Origin: Macrothele yani
Lineage: Eukaryota > Arthropoda > Arachnida > Araneae > Macrothelidae
Assembly (NCBI GenBank): GCA_039090855.1
Contig: CM077024.1
Location: 61,403,594-61,467,593 of the forward strand
Reading direction: 5' to 3'
DNA length: 64,000 nucleotides
The notes under the pieces are model-generated. The model saw nothing but the letters and a program-made list of their open reading frames with translations. It was not told the DNA's origin and did no database searches. Within the stretch, counting starts at the first letter, position 1, and every line of letters begins with the position of its first letter. Below, piece by piece: positions 1-10,448 of the stretch. A program made the translations under genes and the position numbers.

Positions 1-824
1 CCTCAATCATCTCTCTCGATGGCATCCCAGATGTGCTCGATGGGATTGAGGTTAGGTGACCCAGCTGGACAAGGAAGCGAGGTCACGTCGTTGGAGTGTT
101 CATCCAACCATTCGGACACAATTCGGGAGCGATGGCACGGTGCATTGTTTCATTGCAGGATATGGTCCCCAGTGGGATGTTGAAGACGCACAAATGGGAG
201 CAAATGGTCGTCCAGGATATCCCGGTAACGTTGACCTGTGAGGGACCATGTCACACGTACCAGGGGTCTCATTTCAGGCCACGTAAACAGTCCCCAGACG
301 AGAATGCCACCCCCACCAGCTTGAAGAGTACCCTGCGGGCAAGAAGGATCCATCGCTTCATGTGGTTTGCGCCGTACTCGTATCCTGCCATGCGCATGTA
401 CCAACGTGAATCTCGACTCATCAGTCCAGGAAACATTTTTCCACATGTCTAGGGTCCAGTGGCGATGTTTCCACGCCCATGCTAATCTTTGCACCCTGTG
501 ATGTGCGGTCAGCAGCGGTACCCTCGTGAGACGATGGCTTCTGTACCCCATAGCGAGGAGATGGTTCTGAATGGTGTGGCTCCTTACACGTTTTTGTGCA
601 CCAGCGTTAAATTCCCGAGTGATTTCTTGCACTGTGGCCCGTCTATCCGCTGTTACAATGCGAACTAGCCGACGATGACCTCGCTCATCTATACGCTGTT
701 GTCCACAGCAGTTGGCTCTTGCAGGGATGGTTTTACCGGATTTGATGTACTCACGGTGCACCCGTGACACAGTGGCTCGTGAAAATCCCAGTACCTGCAC
801 GACTTCCGAGATGGAGTGACCCAT
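1..824 (-). pseudogene. Tc1-like transposase, broken (T1-A)
   Basis: A DDE transposase of the IS630/Tc1/mariner superfamily cuts and pastes its element at TA sites. Visible are part of the helix-turn-helix (GFSRATVSRVHREYI), a second HTH region (SHTIQNHLLAMGYRSHR), the first catalytic Asp in WTDESRF, and NPIEHIWD with the third acidic residue. The frame carries a stop just before the second catalytic motif, where the expected DN pair reads NN, so that Asp is lost. A further stop follows ERD near position 3. The copy is inactive. The start codon region is deleted, so the first Met shown is internal relative to T1-B. Confidence 0.85.
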
Positions 825-858
825 TTGTCGGGCTCTCTAATTCAATTGTTCTTTAGTG
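1..858 (-). mobile_element. Tc1-like DNA transposon, copy T1-A (cut by window edge)
   Basis: The transposase reads on the minus strand, so the right edge is the 5' end of the element. It ends in ...ctttagtg followed by TA (859-860), matching the right end of T1-B at 4868 (...cttcagtg then TA). The other terminus lies outside the window. Compared with T1-B, about 170 bp behind the terminal repeat are missing: the end sequence is fused almost directly to the codons for MGHSI, removing the transposase start and the first part of its DNA-binding domain. Family membership is clear; the left boundary is unknown. Confidence 0.85.
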
Positions 859-1009
859 TATAGCCCTTAGAGTTGCTCATAGTGGTAGTTAAACCCAGGA
901 AAAAAGAAAGAGAAAAAATTGCTTTGGTGTAATCATTTCTTCTGGATCTGAAGTTATGCAGCCTTTGGTAATACAGGAGGGTTCGCAAATGAAAATCTGT
1001 GCAAGTGTA

Positions 1010-2183
1010 CACTGATGAGCTATTACATTATGACCACCTACCTAATAAATTGTAGGGCCTCCTTTATCCCTCAAAAGAGCTGCCACTCGGTGAGGCACCG
1101 ATTCGATGAGGCTGCGATAGGTATCATGGTGTATCTGGTACCACAATGTCAACATCATGCCCTCCAGTTGCCGTGCATTTCATGGTGGTTGTGATTTATA
1201 CCGAACCCGGTTTTTAAGTCGAATCACAAATGTTAGATTGGGTTCATGTTAGGTGAATTTGGGGGCCAGGGCATTAAGAGAAGGTCACCAGCATGTTCCT
1301 CGAATCACTCCTTTACGTTTTTGGCAATGTGGCATAGCGCATTATCCTGTTGGTAATGACCATCACCAGCAGGGTACAAGTTGCCATGAATGGGTGAACT
1401 TGGTCCGCAACGATGTTCAGATACCTGACAGCTGTCAGTGATTGTGCTATTGGGATAATGGAGCCTAAAGTGTCCCAAGAAAACATAGTCCACAGCATAA
1501 CACCGCCGCCGCCGGCCTTTTCCCTACCCCCCCCCCCCAACAGCGCATCCAGGTGCCGTAGCCTCCGTTGGTAATTGGCGTATCCGCGCTCGGCCGTCTA
1601 CATGATGCACCAGGAATGTTGATTCGTCAGACCAGGTTACTCTCTTCCAATCATCCACTGTCCAATCTCGATTATCTCGGGCCCATTTCATGTGTTGTTG
1701 CCGCGATGACGTGCAGTGAGCATGGGGACCTGTCTGAGTCTTCGGCTACGCAGGTTCATACGAAGAAGGCTGTGATGAACTGTGCGTTGTGATACATTGC
1801 CCTGATCACCGCTGTTGTAGCTGCTGATGATTTGTCGCACTCTGGCCCTGCGGTTGCTGTGAACAATGCACGACAGTCTCCGCTGCCTTCTGGCATCAGT
1901 GAGCTGCGGACGACACACAGCTGGACGACGGTTCGTTGTTTGGTCATATGTGCACCACTTTTGATACGTACTCACTACACCGGCACGTGAAGAACCCCAA
2001 GCCAGTTCCGAGACCCCGTGTCATCAGAATTTGTCCATTATCGACTGCAATAAATCGACAGCTTTTGCCATTCTGACTCCGAATGTATACTGCTCTGTGA
2101 ACTTCACCTGCGCCACCGTTCGGTCTCCAGACGCGCTCATTTGTCTAGGCTGTGGGTGCTCATAATGTAATGGCTCATCAGTG
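1010..2183 (-). mobile_element. Tc1-like transposon, complete copy T2-A
   Basis: Inverted ends are directly visible: the left end starts cactgatgagctattacatt at 1010, and the right end finishes with the complement (...gctcatcagtg) at 2183. Both are flanked by TA (1008-1009, 2184-2185), the usual Tc1/mariner target duplication. At 1174 bp it is close to the usual 1.2-1.3 kb. A second member, T2-B, lies near 19.5-20.5 kb and shares long stretches of transposase. The element lies between T1-A and a LINE fragment. Confidence 0.9.
1042..2071 (-). pseudogene. Tc1-like transposase, broken (T2-A)
   Basis: Reading right to left, recognisable pieces are an N-terminal HTH remnant, a second HTH (SQRTVHHSLLRMNLRSRR), a short glycine-rich block before VMLWTMFSWDTLG, and LTAVRYLNIVADQVHPFM. 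The C-terminus ends RVAALLRDKGG...IY and a stop at 1042-1044. The pieces sit in different frames, so several frameshifts separate them. A C-run near 1530 coincides with one break. The start at 2071 is a guess from an in-frame Met; the normal N-terminus is not intact. It cannot encode an active enzyme. Confidence 0.75.
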
Positions 2184-2624
2184 TATGTGCACTAGAAAAC
2201 AATCATCTCACCTAAACGATTTGCCACAGTTGCCCTCCTGATGTGTTATAAATCAATGCCATTACACTTGTGTAAAATGTCATTGTCTTCTTATATTACC
2301 ACAAAATATTGCTTACCTACCGTTCTTTAATATGAAGGCAACTAAAAAACTATATATTTAGGTGATGTAAGGTCTAGTAGTGTACAATGTACAGTCTGTT
2401 CTTGATAAATCTCAATCCCACCTTCTCGCGGTGCATTCTGTTCTCACTGAAGGCGCTCCGACGACTGTCACATGTACAAATATACCACCATGATTAACGA
2501 CAATGCTATCCCACACTGACCAACCCACCTTACCAGCGTGGTGAGTTATAGCAAACGCCGGCCCCATTCTCCAAAAGACTGTTCAATTTAATCGTGGGGA
2601 GTCACTGGTTCTGTAATGCAGCTG
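2184..2624. other. No feature recognised
   Basis: About 440 bp between T2-A and a LINE fragment. No reading frame, inverted repeat or similarity to other parts of the window was noticed. Confidence 0.5.
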
Positions 2625-2931
2625 GTAAGGGTGATACGAAGAACTCATGGATCAGAAAGATGACAAGGGTTGATACTATCAGAATCAAGCTAAAATCCCT
2701 GAAATTGAAATGGGCTGGATATATTGCTAGTTGAACTAACCATCGTTGGACAACTGAAATACCAGACTCGATTCCAACGGGCAGGAAAAAGACCCTGAAG
2801 ACGTACATGTAGAAGACAGGCAGATGAAATTCGAAAGCATACCCGAGTGACGTAGAACAGACTGGTTCAAGAGAGAAAGTTGTGGAAGAGACTTTCGGAG
2901 AGCAGTGGATTGAAAATGGTTGATGCAATAT
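2625..2931 (+). mobile_element. RTE-type LINE, 3' fragment
   Basis: Reads on the plus strand as the extreme C-terminus of an RTE-clade polyprotein: WIRKMTRVDTIRIK, LKLKWAGYIAS, NHRWTTEIPDSIP, then remnants of the closing block. It matches the 3' end of the larger LINE at 16.8-19.2 kb, which lies in the opposite orientation; both finish with a Trp-Ile/Val-Asp-like motif followed by a near-identical 3' end (agcagtggattga.aatggttga). Several stops are present. This is a dead 5'-truncated copy; its 5' limit is approximate. Confidence 0.75.
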
Positions 2932-2934
2932 GTA

Positions 2935-3688
2935 CAATGCTGGCTACCCAAAATGCAACACCAAGAAGGAAGCATTCGATTCGCCTGAATTTCGCAGCAT
3001 GCGTCGCCCGCGAGAGGACATGCAAACGATTGGCATTGCAGGGCATATGCATAATCATGTGCGCCCGGAAAGCCACCGACAAGCACTATAACAAGGGTGC
3101 ACAGAAGGCGGAATGTAAGTAGTGGAAATGTGTTGTACTGCCGGACCTATGCGTGGGAAGCTTCCCGATGCCTCGTCGAAGAATACGGCAGTCGTTCCAG
3201 CACGTTTCGGAGTTCGACAAGGGACGAAAAGTGGCTTATCGCGACAGCGGTTTATCGTGCCGAGACATCGGTGCCCGTGTGGGACGACATCCAGCCACAG
3301 TGAGGCGAGTCTGGATTCGGTGGGGGCAGGAGGGACGGACGGACGGACCGACGTGAGCGATTGCCGTGGCCGCGGCACACCACCGAACGAGAGGACCGGC
3401 ATGTTGTGTGGCGAGCGTTGACGGCTCTCACCGCCACATCACGAACGTTAGCGCAGGAATTAGAGTATGTTGCGCAACAACCTGTGTCAGAACGTACCGT
3501 TCGATGTCGTCTGCAGAAGCGGGGACTTGTCTCACGGCGCCCATTGCTCCGATTACCATTGACGTTACACCACCGGCGAGTGCGGCTGCAATGGGCCGTT
3601 GAACGCCGTACCTGGACTACGGAATGGTACGACATTGTCTTCTACGACGAATCCCGCTTCTGCCTGCAACACCACGATGATCGGATCA
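2935..3688 (+). mobile_element. Tc1-like transposon, 5' part of copy T3-A
   Basis: The left end (caatgctggctacccaaaat at 2935, preceded by TA) matches both inverted ends of the complete T3-B copy at 51439-52847. The shared subterminal block aacaccaagaagga and the following untranslated leader also match. Similarity stops in the transposase gene near 3688, where the sequence turns into T1-B through a perfect palindrome. The whole 3' half, including the second and third catalytic motifs and the right inverted end, is missing. Confidence 0.85.
3168..3688 (+). pseudogene. Tc1-like transposase, N-terminal part (T3-A)
   Basis: Starts MPRRRIRQSFQHVSEFD at 3168, as in T3-B. The HTH region (GLSCRDIGARVGRHPATVRR) is followed by a frameshift near 3350 within a run of short ggac repeats. 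The frame then resumes with PRHTTEREDRHVV, SERTVRCRLQKRGLV and WTTEWYDIVFYDESRF, which holds the first catalytic Asp. The protein is cut about ten residues later at the junction with T1-B. Dead fragment. Confidence 0.8.
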
Positions 3689-3698
3689 TCGTGGTGTT
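3668..3698. repeat. Perfect palindrome at the T3-A/T1-B junction
   Basis: Arms 3668-3682 and 3684-3698 are exact reverse complements (15 bp) around a single g. The left arm continues T3 sequence. The right arm overlaps the T1-B transposase stop codon. The palindrome marks the exact point where two inverted, truncated transposons meet. Confidence 0.95.
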
Positions 3699-4868
3699 AA
3701 CGTGTAGCATCACCTTTCGCCCTGATGACGGCGTCGATTCGTGTCGGCATGGACTCGACAAAACACCGGAAGCGTTGGGAAGCCATACGGATCCACGACC
3801 CCTGAACAAGCTGCCACAGTTCACGAAGATTTGCTGGAGGGGGTCAGAGCCTCGAACATCTCTCTCGATGGCATCCCAGATGTGCTCGATGGGATTGAGG
3901 TCAAGTGACCTAGCTGGCCAAGGAAGCGAGGTCACGTCGGTGGAGTGTTCGTCCAACCATTCGGATACAATTCTGGAGCTGCATTGTCTTGCTGCAGGAT
4001 GAGGTCCCCAGTGGGATGTTGGAGACACACAAACGGTAGCAAACGGTTGCCCAGGATATCCTGTTAACGCTGACATTTGAGGGACGATATCACACGTACC
4101 AGGGGTCCCATTTCAGTCCACGTAAGCAGTCCCAAGACGAGAATGCCACCCCCGTCAGCCTGAAGAGTACCCTGCTGGCAACAAGGATCCATCGCTTCAT
4201 GTGGTTTGCGCCGTACTCGTATCCTGCCATCTACATGTACCAACGTGAATCTCGTCTCATCAGTCCAGGCAACATTTTCCCACATGTCTAGGGTCCAGTG
4301 GCGATGTTCCCACGCCCATGCTAATTTTTGCACCCTGTGATGTGCGGTCAGCAGCGGTACCCATGTGGGACGATGGCTTCTGTACCCCATAGCGAGGAGA
4401 TGGTTCTGGATGGTGTGGCTGCTTACACGTTTTTGTGCACCACCGTTAAATTGTCGAATGATTTCTTGCACTGTGGCCCGTCTATCCGCTGTTACAATGC
4501 GAGCTAGCCGACGATGACCCCGCTCATCCACACGCTGTTGTCCACGGCAGTTAGCCCTTGTAGGGATGGTTTTACCGGATTCGATGTACTCACGGTGTTT
4601 CCGTAACACAGTGGCTCGTGAAAATTCCAGTGCTTGCAGACTTCCCAGATGGAGTGACCCATTCGTCGGGCCCCGCCAATTTGCCCACGATCAAATGCGC
4701 TTAGATCCTTCGTCTTACCCATACTGCGCCCGACTCTTACTGATCCCCGTCGCATCACTCCTTATATTGTCGGATCGCTGCATACCTCATGTCGTTTCAT
4801 TTACATGGCCGCCCACAGCATCACATTTGCATAACGCCAGCTGTCTCTAATTCAATTGCTCTTCAGTG
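3689..4868 (-). mobile_element. Tc1-like transposon, copy T1-B (3' end lost)
   Basis: The right end reads ...attgctcttcagtg then TA (4869-4870), matching T1-A. The element extends leftward through a full-length transposase gene to its stop codon at 3697-3699, where it abuts T3-A. No matching left inverted end (expected cactgaagagcaattg) is found, so the 3' flank and terminal repeat are gone. It is longer than T1-A because it keeps the leader and the transposase start. Confidence 0.85.
3697..4722 (-). pseudogene. Tc1-like transposase, broken (T1-B)
   Basis: Starts MGKTKDLSAFDRGQIGGARR at 4722, a typical Tc1-family N-terminus. A frameshift occurs in the first HTH (after HSIWEV). The frame resumes REYIESGKTIPTRANCRG, SSHTIQNHLLAMGYRSHR, WTDETRF (first Asp), then QQDNA (second Asp). 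A small deletion and frameshift follow, then WPARSLDLNPIEHIWDAIERD (third acidic residue), and the C-terminus VESMPTRIDAVIRAKGDATR in another frame. All three catalytic residues survive, but at least three frame breaks inactivate it. Confidence 0.85.
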
Positions 4869-6010
4869 TAAGCAGTTGCGCGTTCCTGATTTTGAACAAC
4901 TGGTTCTAAAGAAGGGATCAACGCCTTAGAGTGCACACACGCTACCCATGCTTCATGCGAGTCCCAAACCCGTGCCTGAAACTAGCTAGAAATCAAAGCT
5001 TCTGATGATCACTGGGCCACCGGGACTGCCAAAACATTTCAATCATTTGGTAATTGCATGTGCATTTGTGTCTGTTCATGCGTGCGTGTGTATTGAAATA
5101 TTTACATTTACTCCGAAAAAAAAGTATGCAGTAAAATAAATTAAAATCAATAACCACGACGCAGTAACTTACTTTTCGAAAACATGCTGTACAAATTAAA
5201 TGGGATCTATCAAACAGCTTTTCTTCTCTTCACTGTATAGGAAAAGAATTCAACGAATATCATTTTACAAAGAATGGCACTAGTTATTCATTAAGAATCT
5301 CCTCTTCATCTTCAATATTTGTGAATCTATTTAAACACCAGACAATAATAATAGCAAGGCTCGAACTCATTTTTTGTTGTATCCTACTCGTGAAGAGTGA
5401 AATTCTTCTCGCAAGAGAAAGATGCCAATTTTTCTTCTTCACATTCCCCAGTGCCCATACGGCACAGCGTTGCATAGAGAAATAAATGACAATTAGAGAT
5501 GAAATATGTGAGTTGGCGAAGACAGCCCTAACCCCTAGGGCTTCGTTTCGACGACTGGGGGTGCTCGATGAAACGAGCCTTCTCTCTTTGAGTCGGAATA
5601 GGAGAGGAGAGAGAACGAAACAGCGAGGCACTATGGAAGAAACAGGGAAGTGAGAGAAATGGTAAAAATGCGGCAGCGTCTCCTCTAACTTTCATGGAAA
5701 CTGACATTGATTGTGTACTGCGTGTAATAAAGTGATGCTGTCTATCTTAGCCACGGTAGTAAGTTGTATATCAAAAACCGGAAAACGAAATCGTATAATA
5801 GTCGTTTCAGTTACACGGCTTCCTGTTATCTTTAATGGAATTGTATGAGATATTTTGAATTTAATAATACAATACTGAAAAAATTTCTATTCAAAATCTA
5901 CTATTTCCTCGAATCAATGCACTCATTTCGTACATGTTCCTTTTTAGTCTGTCACATATGCAATAAATTTTCACTGAACTTTTTCTGTTAAAACTTGCCG
6001 CCACAGTTTC
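4869..6010. other. No feature recognised
   Basis: Mixed-composition DNA. Longer open stretches on the minus strand (about 5284-5631) are polar/hydrophobic low-information sequence without a recognisable domain and are not accepted as genes. Confidence 0.5.
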
Positions 6011-6017
6011 CTAGTTG

Positions 6018-6745
6018 TCAGGGGGCAGGTTTCTGGCAAGTCGTTCTAGCTGGGGTCCTTGGTTGGAGTTCCCAATGAAGCAAGGGTTGTGCGTCTGTCT
6101 TTCGTAGTGGTCAGGGTAGCTGGTTTCTGACTAGTCGTTCGAGCTGGACCTTGGTTCAAGTCCCAGATGAAGTAAAGGTTGTGTGTCTGTCTTTCCTAAT
6201 GGTCAGAGGAGCTGGTTTCCGGCTAGTCGTTCGAGCTGGTCCTTGGTTCGAGTCCCCAATGAAGCAAGGGTTGTGCGTCTGTCTTTCGTAGTGGTCAGGG
6301 TAGCAGGTTTCTGACTAGTCGTTCGAGCTGGACCTTGGTTCAAGTCCCAGATGAAGTAAAGGTTGTGTGTCTGTCTTTCCTAATGGTCAGAGGAGCTGGT
6401 TTCCGGCTAGTCGTTCGAGCTGGTCCTTGGTTCGAGTCCCCAATGAAGCAAGGGTTGTGCGTCTGTCTTTCGTAGTGGTCAGGGGAGCTGGTTTCTGACT
6501 AGTCGTTCGAGCTGGACCTTGGTTCAAGTCCCAGATGAAGCAAGGTTTGTGTGTCTGTCTTTCCTAATGGTCAGGGAAGCTAGTTTCTGGCTAGTCATTC
6601 GAGCTTGTCTTTAGTTCAAGTCCCCGATGAAGTAGGGTGTTTTTCCTAGTGGTCAGGGGAGCTTATTTCTATCTAGTCCTTTGATCTGGCCCTTGGTTAA
6701 AGTCCCTGACGAAGCAATGGTTGTGTGTGTCTGTCTTGCGGTCCT
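6018..6745 (+). repeat. Tandem array of about 92-bp SINE-head units
   Basis: About eight head-to-tail units start at 6018, 6111, 6203, 6295, 6387, 6479, 6571 and 6653 (lengths 93, 92, 92, 92, 92, 92, 82, and a last degenerate one). Each has a tRNA-like promoter layout: an A-box-like tagtggtcaggg and a B box ggttcgagtccc or ggttcaagtccc. A linker (gaagcaaggg...tgtctgtctt) follows, resembling the one after the B box of SINE-a (gaagcatgg...tttgtcttacgg). Units alternate in two types, giving a 184-bp higher-order repeat: 6111-6294 and 6295-6478 differ at only one base. Confidence 0.9.
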
Positions 6746-6830
6746 GACGCCTTCCCCTAGCTGGACCCAGTGTCTCAAAATTAAGGATATGCGACTGCTC
6801 ATTTTCTTTAGAGTGTTAATGTTGCTTATA
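6746..6830 (+). repeat. SINE-a-like 3' body after the array
   Basis: Directly after the last array unit the sequence reads gacccagtgtctcaaaatta then aggatatgcgactgctcatt. This parallels the SINE-a body (cagtggccctaaattaagga then agggtgactgcttt, at about 16340-16375). It suggests the whole array is one SINE whose head has been multiplied in tandem. Confidence 0.65.
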
Positions 6831-7779
6831 TTTGCTAGGTTAGAGTTTTATGGGGAGTAATATGTATATCAGAAAGCCCAATAACAAAAATATTTTCTAT
6901 CTGAGCCAACGAAGAATGTTTCAGGGTAAAATGAAATCAGCCATTTTTACGTTATATCGTAAAAAAAGTGGTGTAGAATATTCAAAAGGATTGAAGAACC
7001 ATTGGGAGGTTCAAGGACATCTGATTAATCATCGAGATTGTTGGATTATTCTGTGTCAACCATACTGTATATATCATTGTCTGGAAATTAATTTTAAATA
7101 GGTAAACAGTCCTCCGGAGTCTAGTTCCGGCCCGTTTTGAGCTGGTCCTTGGTTTCCCTCAACACAATTCTGACAACCCCTCGGGATGACCGCTTCATTG
7201 CATTAACCAGACGGATTCCATTAGTGACCGCACCAGCCTGAGTTCATACCACATCGTAGCTACAGAATTCCACGTATCTTTCTCTTCTGGAACTAGAAAG
7301 CTCTATAACTCTGGAATCTATGCTCATAGGCCTACTTCATGTGCTCCGTTATTTTGCCAACCATAGAAAAGCCGCTTAAAATAGTTTCATCTTCATGTCC
7401 TGACTTTCTAACAGTGGTGAAACGTGAAGACGGCATTTTGGTGAACGTGGATGGCGTTTCTCTCTACAGTCGGACGTCAGACATGTGTATGTCTGTACAG
7501 AGGCTGCGAACGCTGCATACCTGGTGAAATTATTGAAGGAAGTGTTATTTTGCAATTGATAGTGTGGTTGTGTGACCTGATTTTTCACTGGGGGATCGAA
7601 CTGACTTTCACACTTTCCTGAAAGGTCTTTTACCTGCAGTAAAGTTCCGTGTAAAGATTATTGATTTTATGTCAGGCCGTATTCTGGTGCAACTGACGTA
7701 AACTTCCCCTTATGGGAAATAACGCAAGTTCCAACCGAGTGACCGTCATCGAACTTTATCCTGAAGAGCAATGTACATA
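6831..7779. other. No gene recognised; one stray SINE-like scrap
   Basis: A scrap at about 7125-7155 (gttttgagctggtccttggt) resembles an array unit. The short reading frames here (6850-7101, 7339-7527) show no known domain. Nothing else was noticed. Confidence 0.45.
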
Positions 7780-7781
7780 TA

Positions 7782-8999
7782 CACTATCTACCAGCAAGTA
7801 ATTGGACACCCCTGCAATCGACAATATCTGCGGTCCTGATACACGTCACGGCCGCCGCCGTTAAATATCGTGTGGGAAACAACAACGCAACCAGTCGCAT
7901 GCAAGATGCCACGCAGTTCGGAGCTCTCTGATTTCGAGAAAGGTGTAATCGTCGGGTATCACAGAAATGGCCGATCCATACGTGACATATCCAGCGAGTT
8001 GAAGTACCCAAAATCGACAGTGGCCTACGTGATTTGCAAGTGGAAAATGAGAGGTGACTGTCGGAATGTGCCCCGACCCGGCAGACCCACAAAACTGGGA
8101 GTTAGAGACCGACGGGTGCTGGCCAGAGAAATTCGGAAGAACCGCACCAAATCGATGGGCCACATCCGCGAGGAGTTTCAACAGGCATCCGGGAGTGTTC
8201 CTTTGAAGAATACCATCCGTAAAGAAGCCCCTCTGCTCGGTTATCATGGAAGTGCTGCCGCCCACAAGCCTTTGATCACCAAGTCCAATAGCACTGCTCG
8301 GCTAACGTGGGGCAAAGAACGTCGACAGTGGACCGTTGAACAGTGGAAACAGGTTCTCTGGAGCGAAAAATCAAGGTTCACCCTCTACCGTTTGGATGGC
8401 AGGGTCTGCGTTTGGTGTCTGCCTGGAGAATGCCTCCTGCCGGAATGTATTGTGCCAACTGTGAAGTTCGGCGGCGTGGAATTATGTTATGGGGGTGTTT
8501 CTCCTGGTATGGCACGGGACCCTTGGTCGCAATTCCCGGTAGACTCAACGCCGAGACCTACTGCACCATTTTGGATGTCCATGCGCTTCCTACGTTGTGG
8601 CATTTTTACGGGGTGGACCCATGTTACTTTCAGGATGACAATGGCACCTGTCATGTTGCGAGGTCCACCATGGCTTGGTATGGTGACAATGGGGTTAGTC
8701 GAATGGACTGGCCTGCGCAGAGCCCGGACCTTAACCCTATCGAGCACCTCTGGGACGAGTTGGAGCGTTGACTTAAGGGGTGCCCCCACCGTCCGAAATC
8801 GGTGAAGGAACTGACCTGTCTTCTCCAAGCCGAGTGGAGGAAAATACCGCTAGCCGTCGTACAATGCCTGATTGAGAGTATGCCCCGGAGGGTCGCAGCA
8901 GTAATCGCCGATCGTGGAGGCTCCACTAACTATTGAAGGTGAATAAACTTCGGTTTCCCCTGCTATCACAGGTGTCCAATTACTTGTTGGTAGATAGTG
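7782..8999 (+). mobile_element. Tc1-like transposon, complete copy
   Basis: Left end cactatctaccagcaagtaa at 7782 and right end ...tacttgttggtagatagtg at 8999 are inverted copies. TA flanks both ends (7780-7781, 9000-9001). At 1218 bp it is full length for a Tc1 element. It carries one transposase pseudogene on the plus strand. No second member of this family was seen in the window. Confidence 0.93.
7906..8936 (+). pseudogene. Tc1-like transposase, broken
   Basis: Starts MPRSSELSDFEKGVIVGYHR, with the paired HTH domains to about residue 115 (SIRDISSELKYPKSTVAYVI). WTVEQWKQVLWSEKSRF follows, where the first catalytic Asp has become Glu. A frameshift near 8475 moves the frame to GIMLWGCFSWYGTGPL, then FQDDNGTCH (second Asp) and SPDLNPIEHLWDELER (third acidic residue). 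A stop at about 8769-8771 precedes the C-terminus, which continues in the same frame to RVAAVIADRGGSTNY and its stop. One frameshift, one stop and a lost catalytic residue make it inactive, though it was otherwise near full length. Confidence 0.88.
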
Positions 9000-9017
9000 T
9001 ATAACAAATGAAGGTCA

Positions 9018-9180
9018 GTGCTTTCTACAAATCTCAGTCCTATTGAGCACCTATGTGATTCCTTAGGAAGAAGTATCCCTACCCTCAGTTCCCTCTCCAA
9101 ACCCTCAAAGAACGCAAGATACCTTCCATTCGCAAATGGCAATTATTGTCTTCCCACTCGCTGGGTCAAGTTTTTGAGGA
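9018..9180 (+). pseudogene. Relic of a Tc1-like transposase C-terminus
   Basis: Translates as TNLSPIEHLCDSLGRSI, resembling the third catalytic motif of Tc1-like transposases (SPDLNPIEHLWD.LGR). The continuation degenerates after a likely frameshift, with LKERK-like residues. It lies just outside the right end of the preceding element but is not part of it, so it is an older fragment of a different copy. Confidence 0.5.
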
Positions 9181-9922
9181 CAGGACTCGTGGGTACGAAA
9201 CCAACATTACTTCCAGAGAAGGTCAAAACGCACATTGAATACACGTTTATATATCAAATGTCCAAACTTTCCAGATTGTGATCTTTGAGCAATGTGCTTC
9301 TCGGTTTACATGCTGTTTACTAATATTTGTAAAGAAATAACCTACACATCATTACAAAAGCGTAACTAAGAATTTCTGGAACACAAAATATTACATTTGC
9401 GCCTTCTGTCTTTCTATCTTATATGTATATTACTAATTTGATTTCGTAGATTAGTAAGAGTTCTATATGTATACATATACATGTATATACTGGTCGCCAC
9501 AAAATTAGCGTCACAACCCAATGTTATGTCTATGGGGGAAGGAACAATCAAATTGGGGTTGTTTGCATAGGTTTTTCAAGAAACCACTAACCGACCTGAA
9601 TCTGGTCAAGTCTTGTGGTTACGTACAGGGAATGCAAATTACCTTTAAGCAAAATAGATCAGCTTTTGCTACAGTAGGAAATACATGAGCCATTTTTCTT
9701 TCTCCATGAAAATACTGCGCTTTAGGTCAGAATCGGTTTTCCGCTCACCTTTCATCCGGCGCTTGAAATCTTTCGAATGAAAATATTTTCACGATGCGCG
9801 CGTGAATTCTTATGCTAGAAATTTTAGAATGTTAACGTTCTTTCTCATTTACATTTCATAAGATTTGCCTAACAAAAAAGCGAACACATGAAAGTATATG
9901 TATACGTGGTGACTTTTTCATA
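9181..9922. other. No feature recognised
   Basis: AT-rich DNA with short tat/ata runs around 9420-9490. No frame or repeat was identified. Confidence 0.5.
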
Positions 9923-10362
9923 GCTTCAACGGCGTACGCCGTATAATAATACTGTTACTTACGTTGATTCATAACTGTGTCGATAATGACGAGCCGACAA
10001 AGTATAGTGTTGTTTAACTATTTATTCCCGATACTGCAGAGTATATTCGCATTTAAATCAATTCCATTAGTTATTTAATGAAAATGCAGCATTAAAGAGC
10101 CTTGTAGGGCATTAAAACATTTCTGTATTGCCATTCAAGTTGTCCGCAGTGAACTAAGTGTATAACAACACTAAGACTCAATATCCTTAAAGACTATTAC
10201 ATAAACAGTAATGTGTAGAAATAATTGCAATTCCCATAAAGTCATTAATTGTTCCTTATCTACTGAATTCAAAAGGATACTTATTCAACTGTAGTTTGCG
10301 TTCACTATTTCACCTCCCGACAATAAGTTGAGATGTAGACACAGTGCAAGCAGTACTTTACA
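9923..10362. repeat. Left arm of the long inverted repeat
   Basis: Begins near cttcaacggcgtacgccgta and ends near acacagtgcaagcagtac. It matches the reverse complement of 12335-14071 once the mariner is removed. Shared blocks include ttcactatttcacctcccga, aggatattgagtcttagt (complement) and gccattcaagttgtccgcag with small differences. No coding capacity was seen. Confidence 0.85.
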
Positions 10363-10448
10363 AAAACCGATTCCACGCAATAAACAAGAGCAGAAACTTA
10401 CGGGATACCAACAGTGAATATTACCCCTAAAAATAAAACTAGCGTATA

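Noticed and set aside
5284..5631. 115-codon minus-strand open frame
   Set aside because: No domain, no family resemblance and no gene context; length is within chance.
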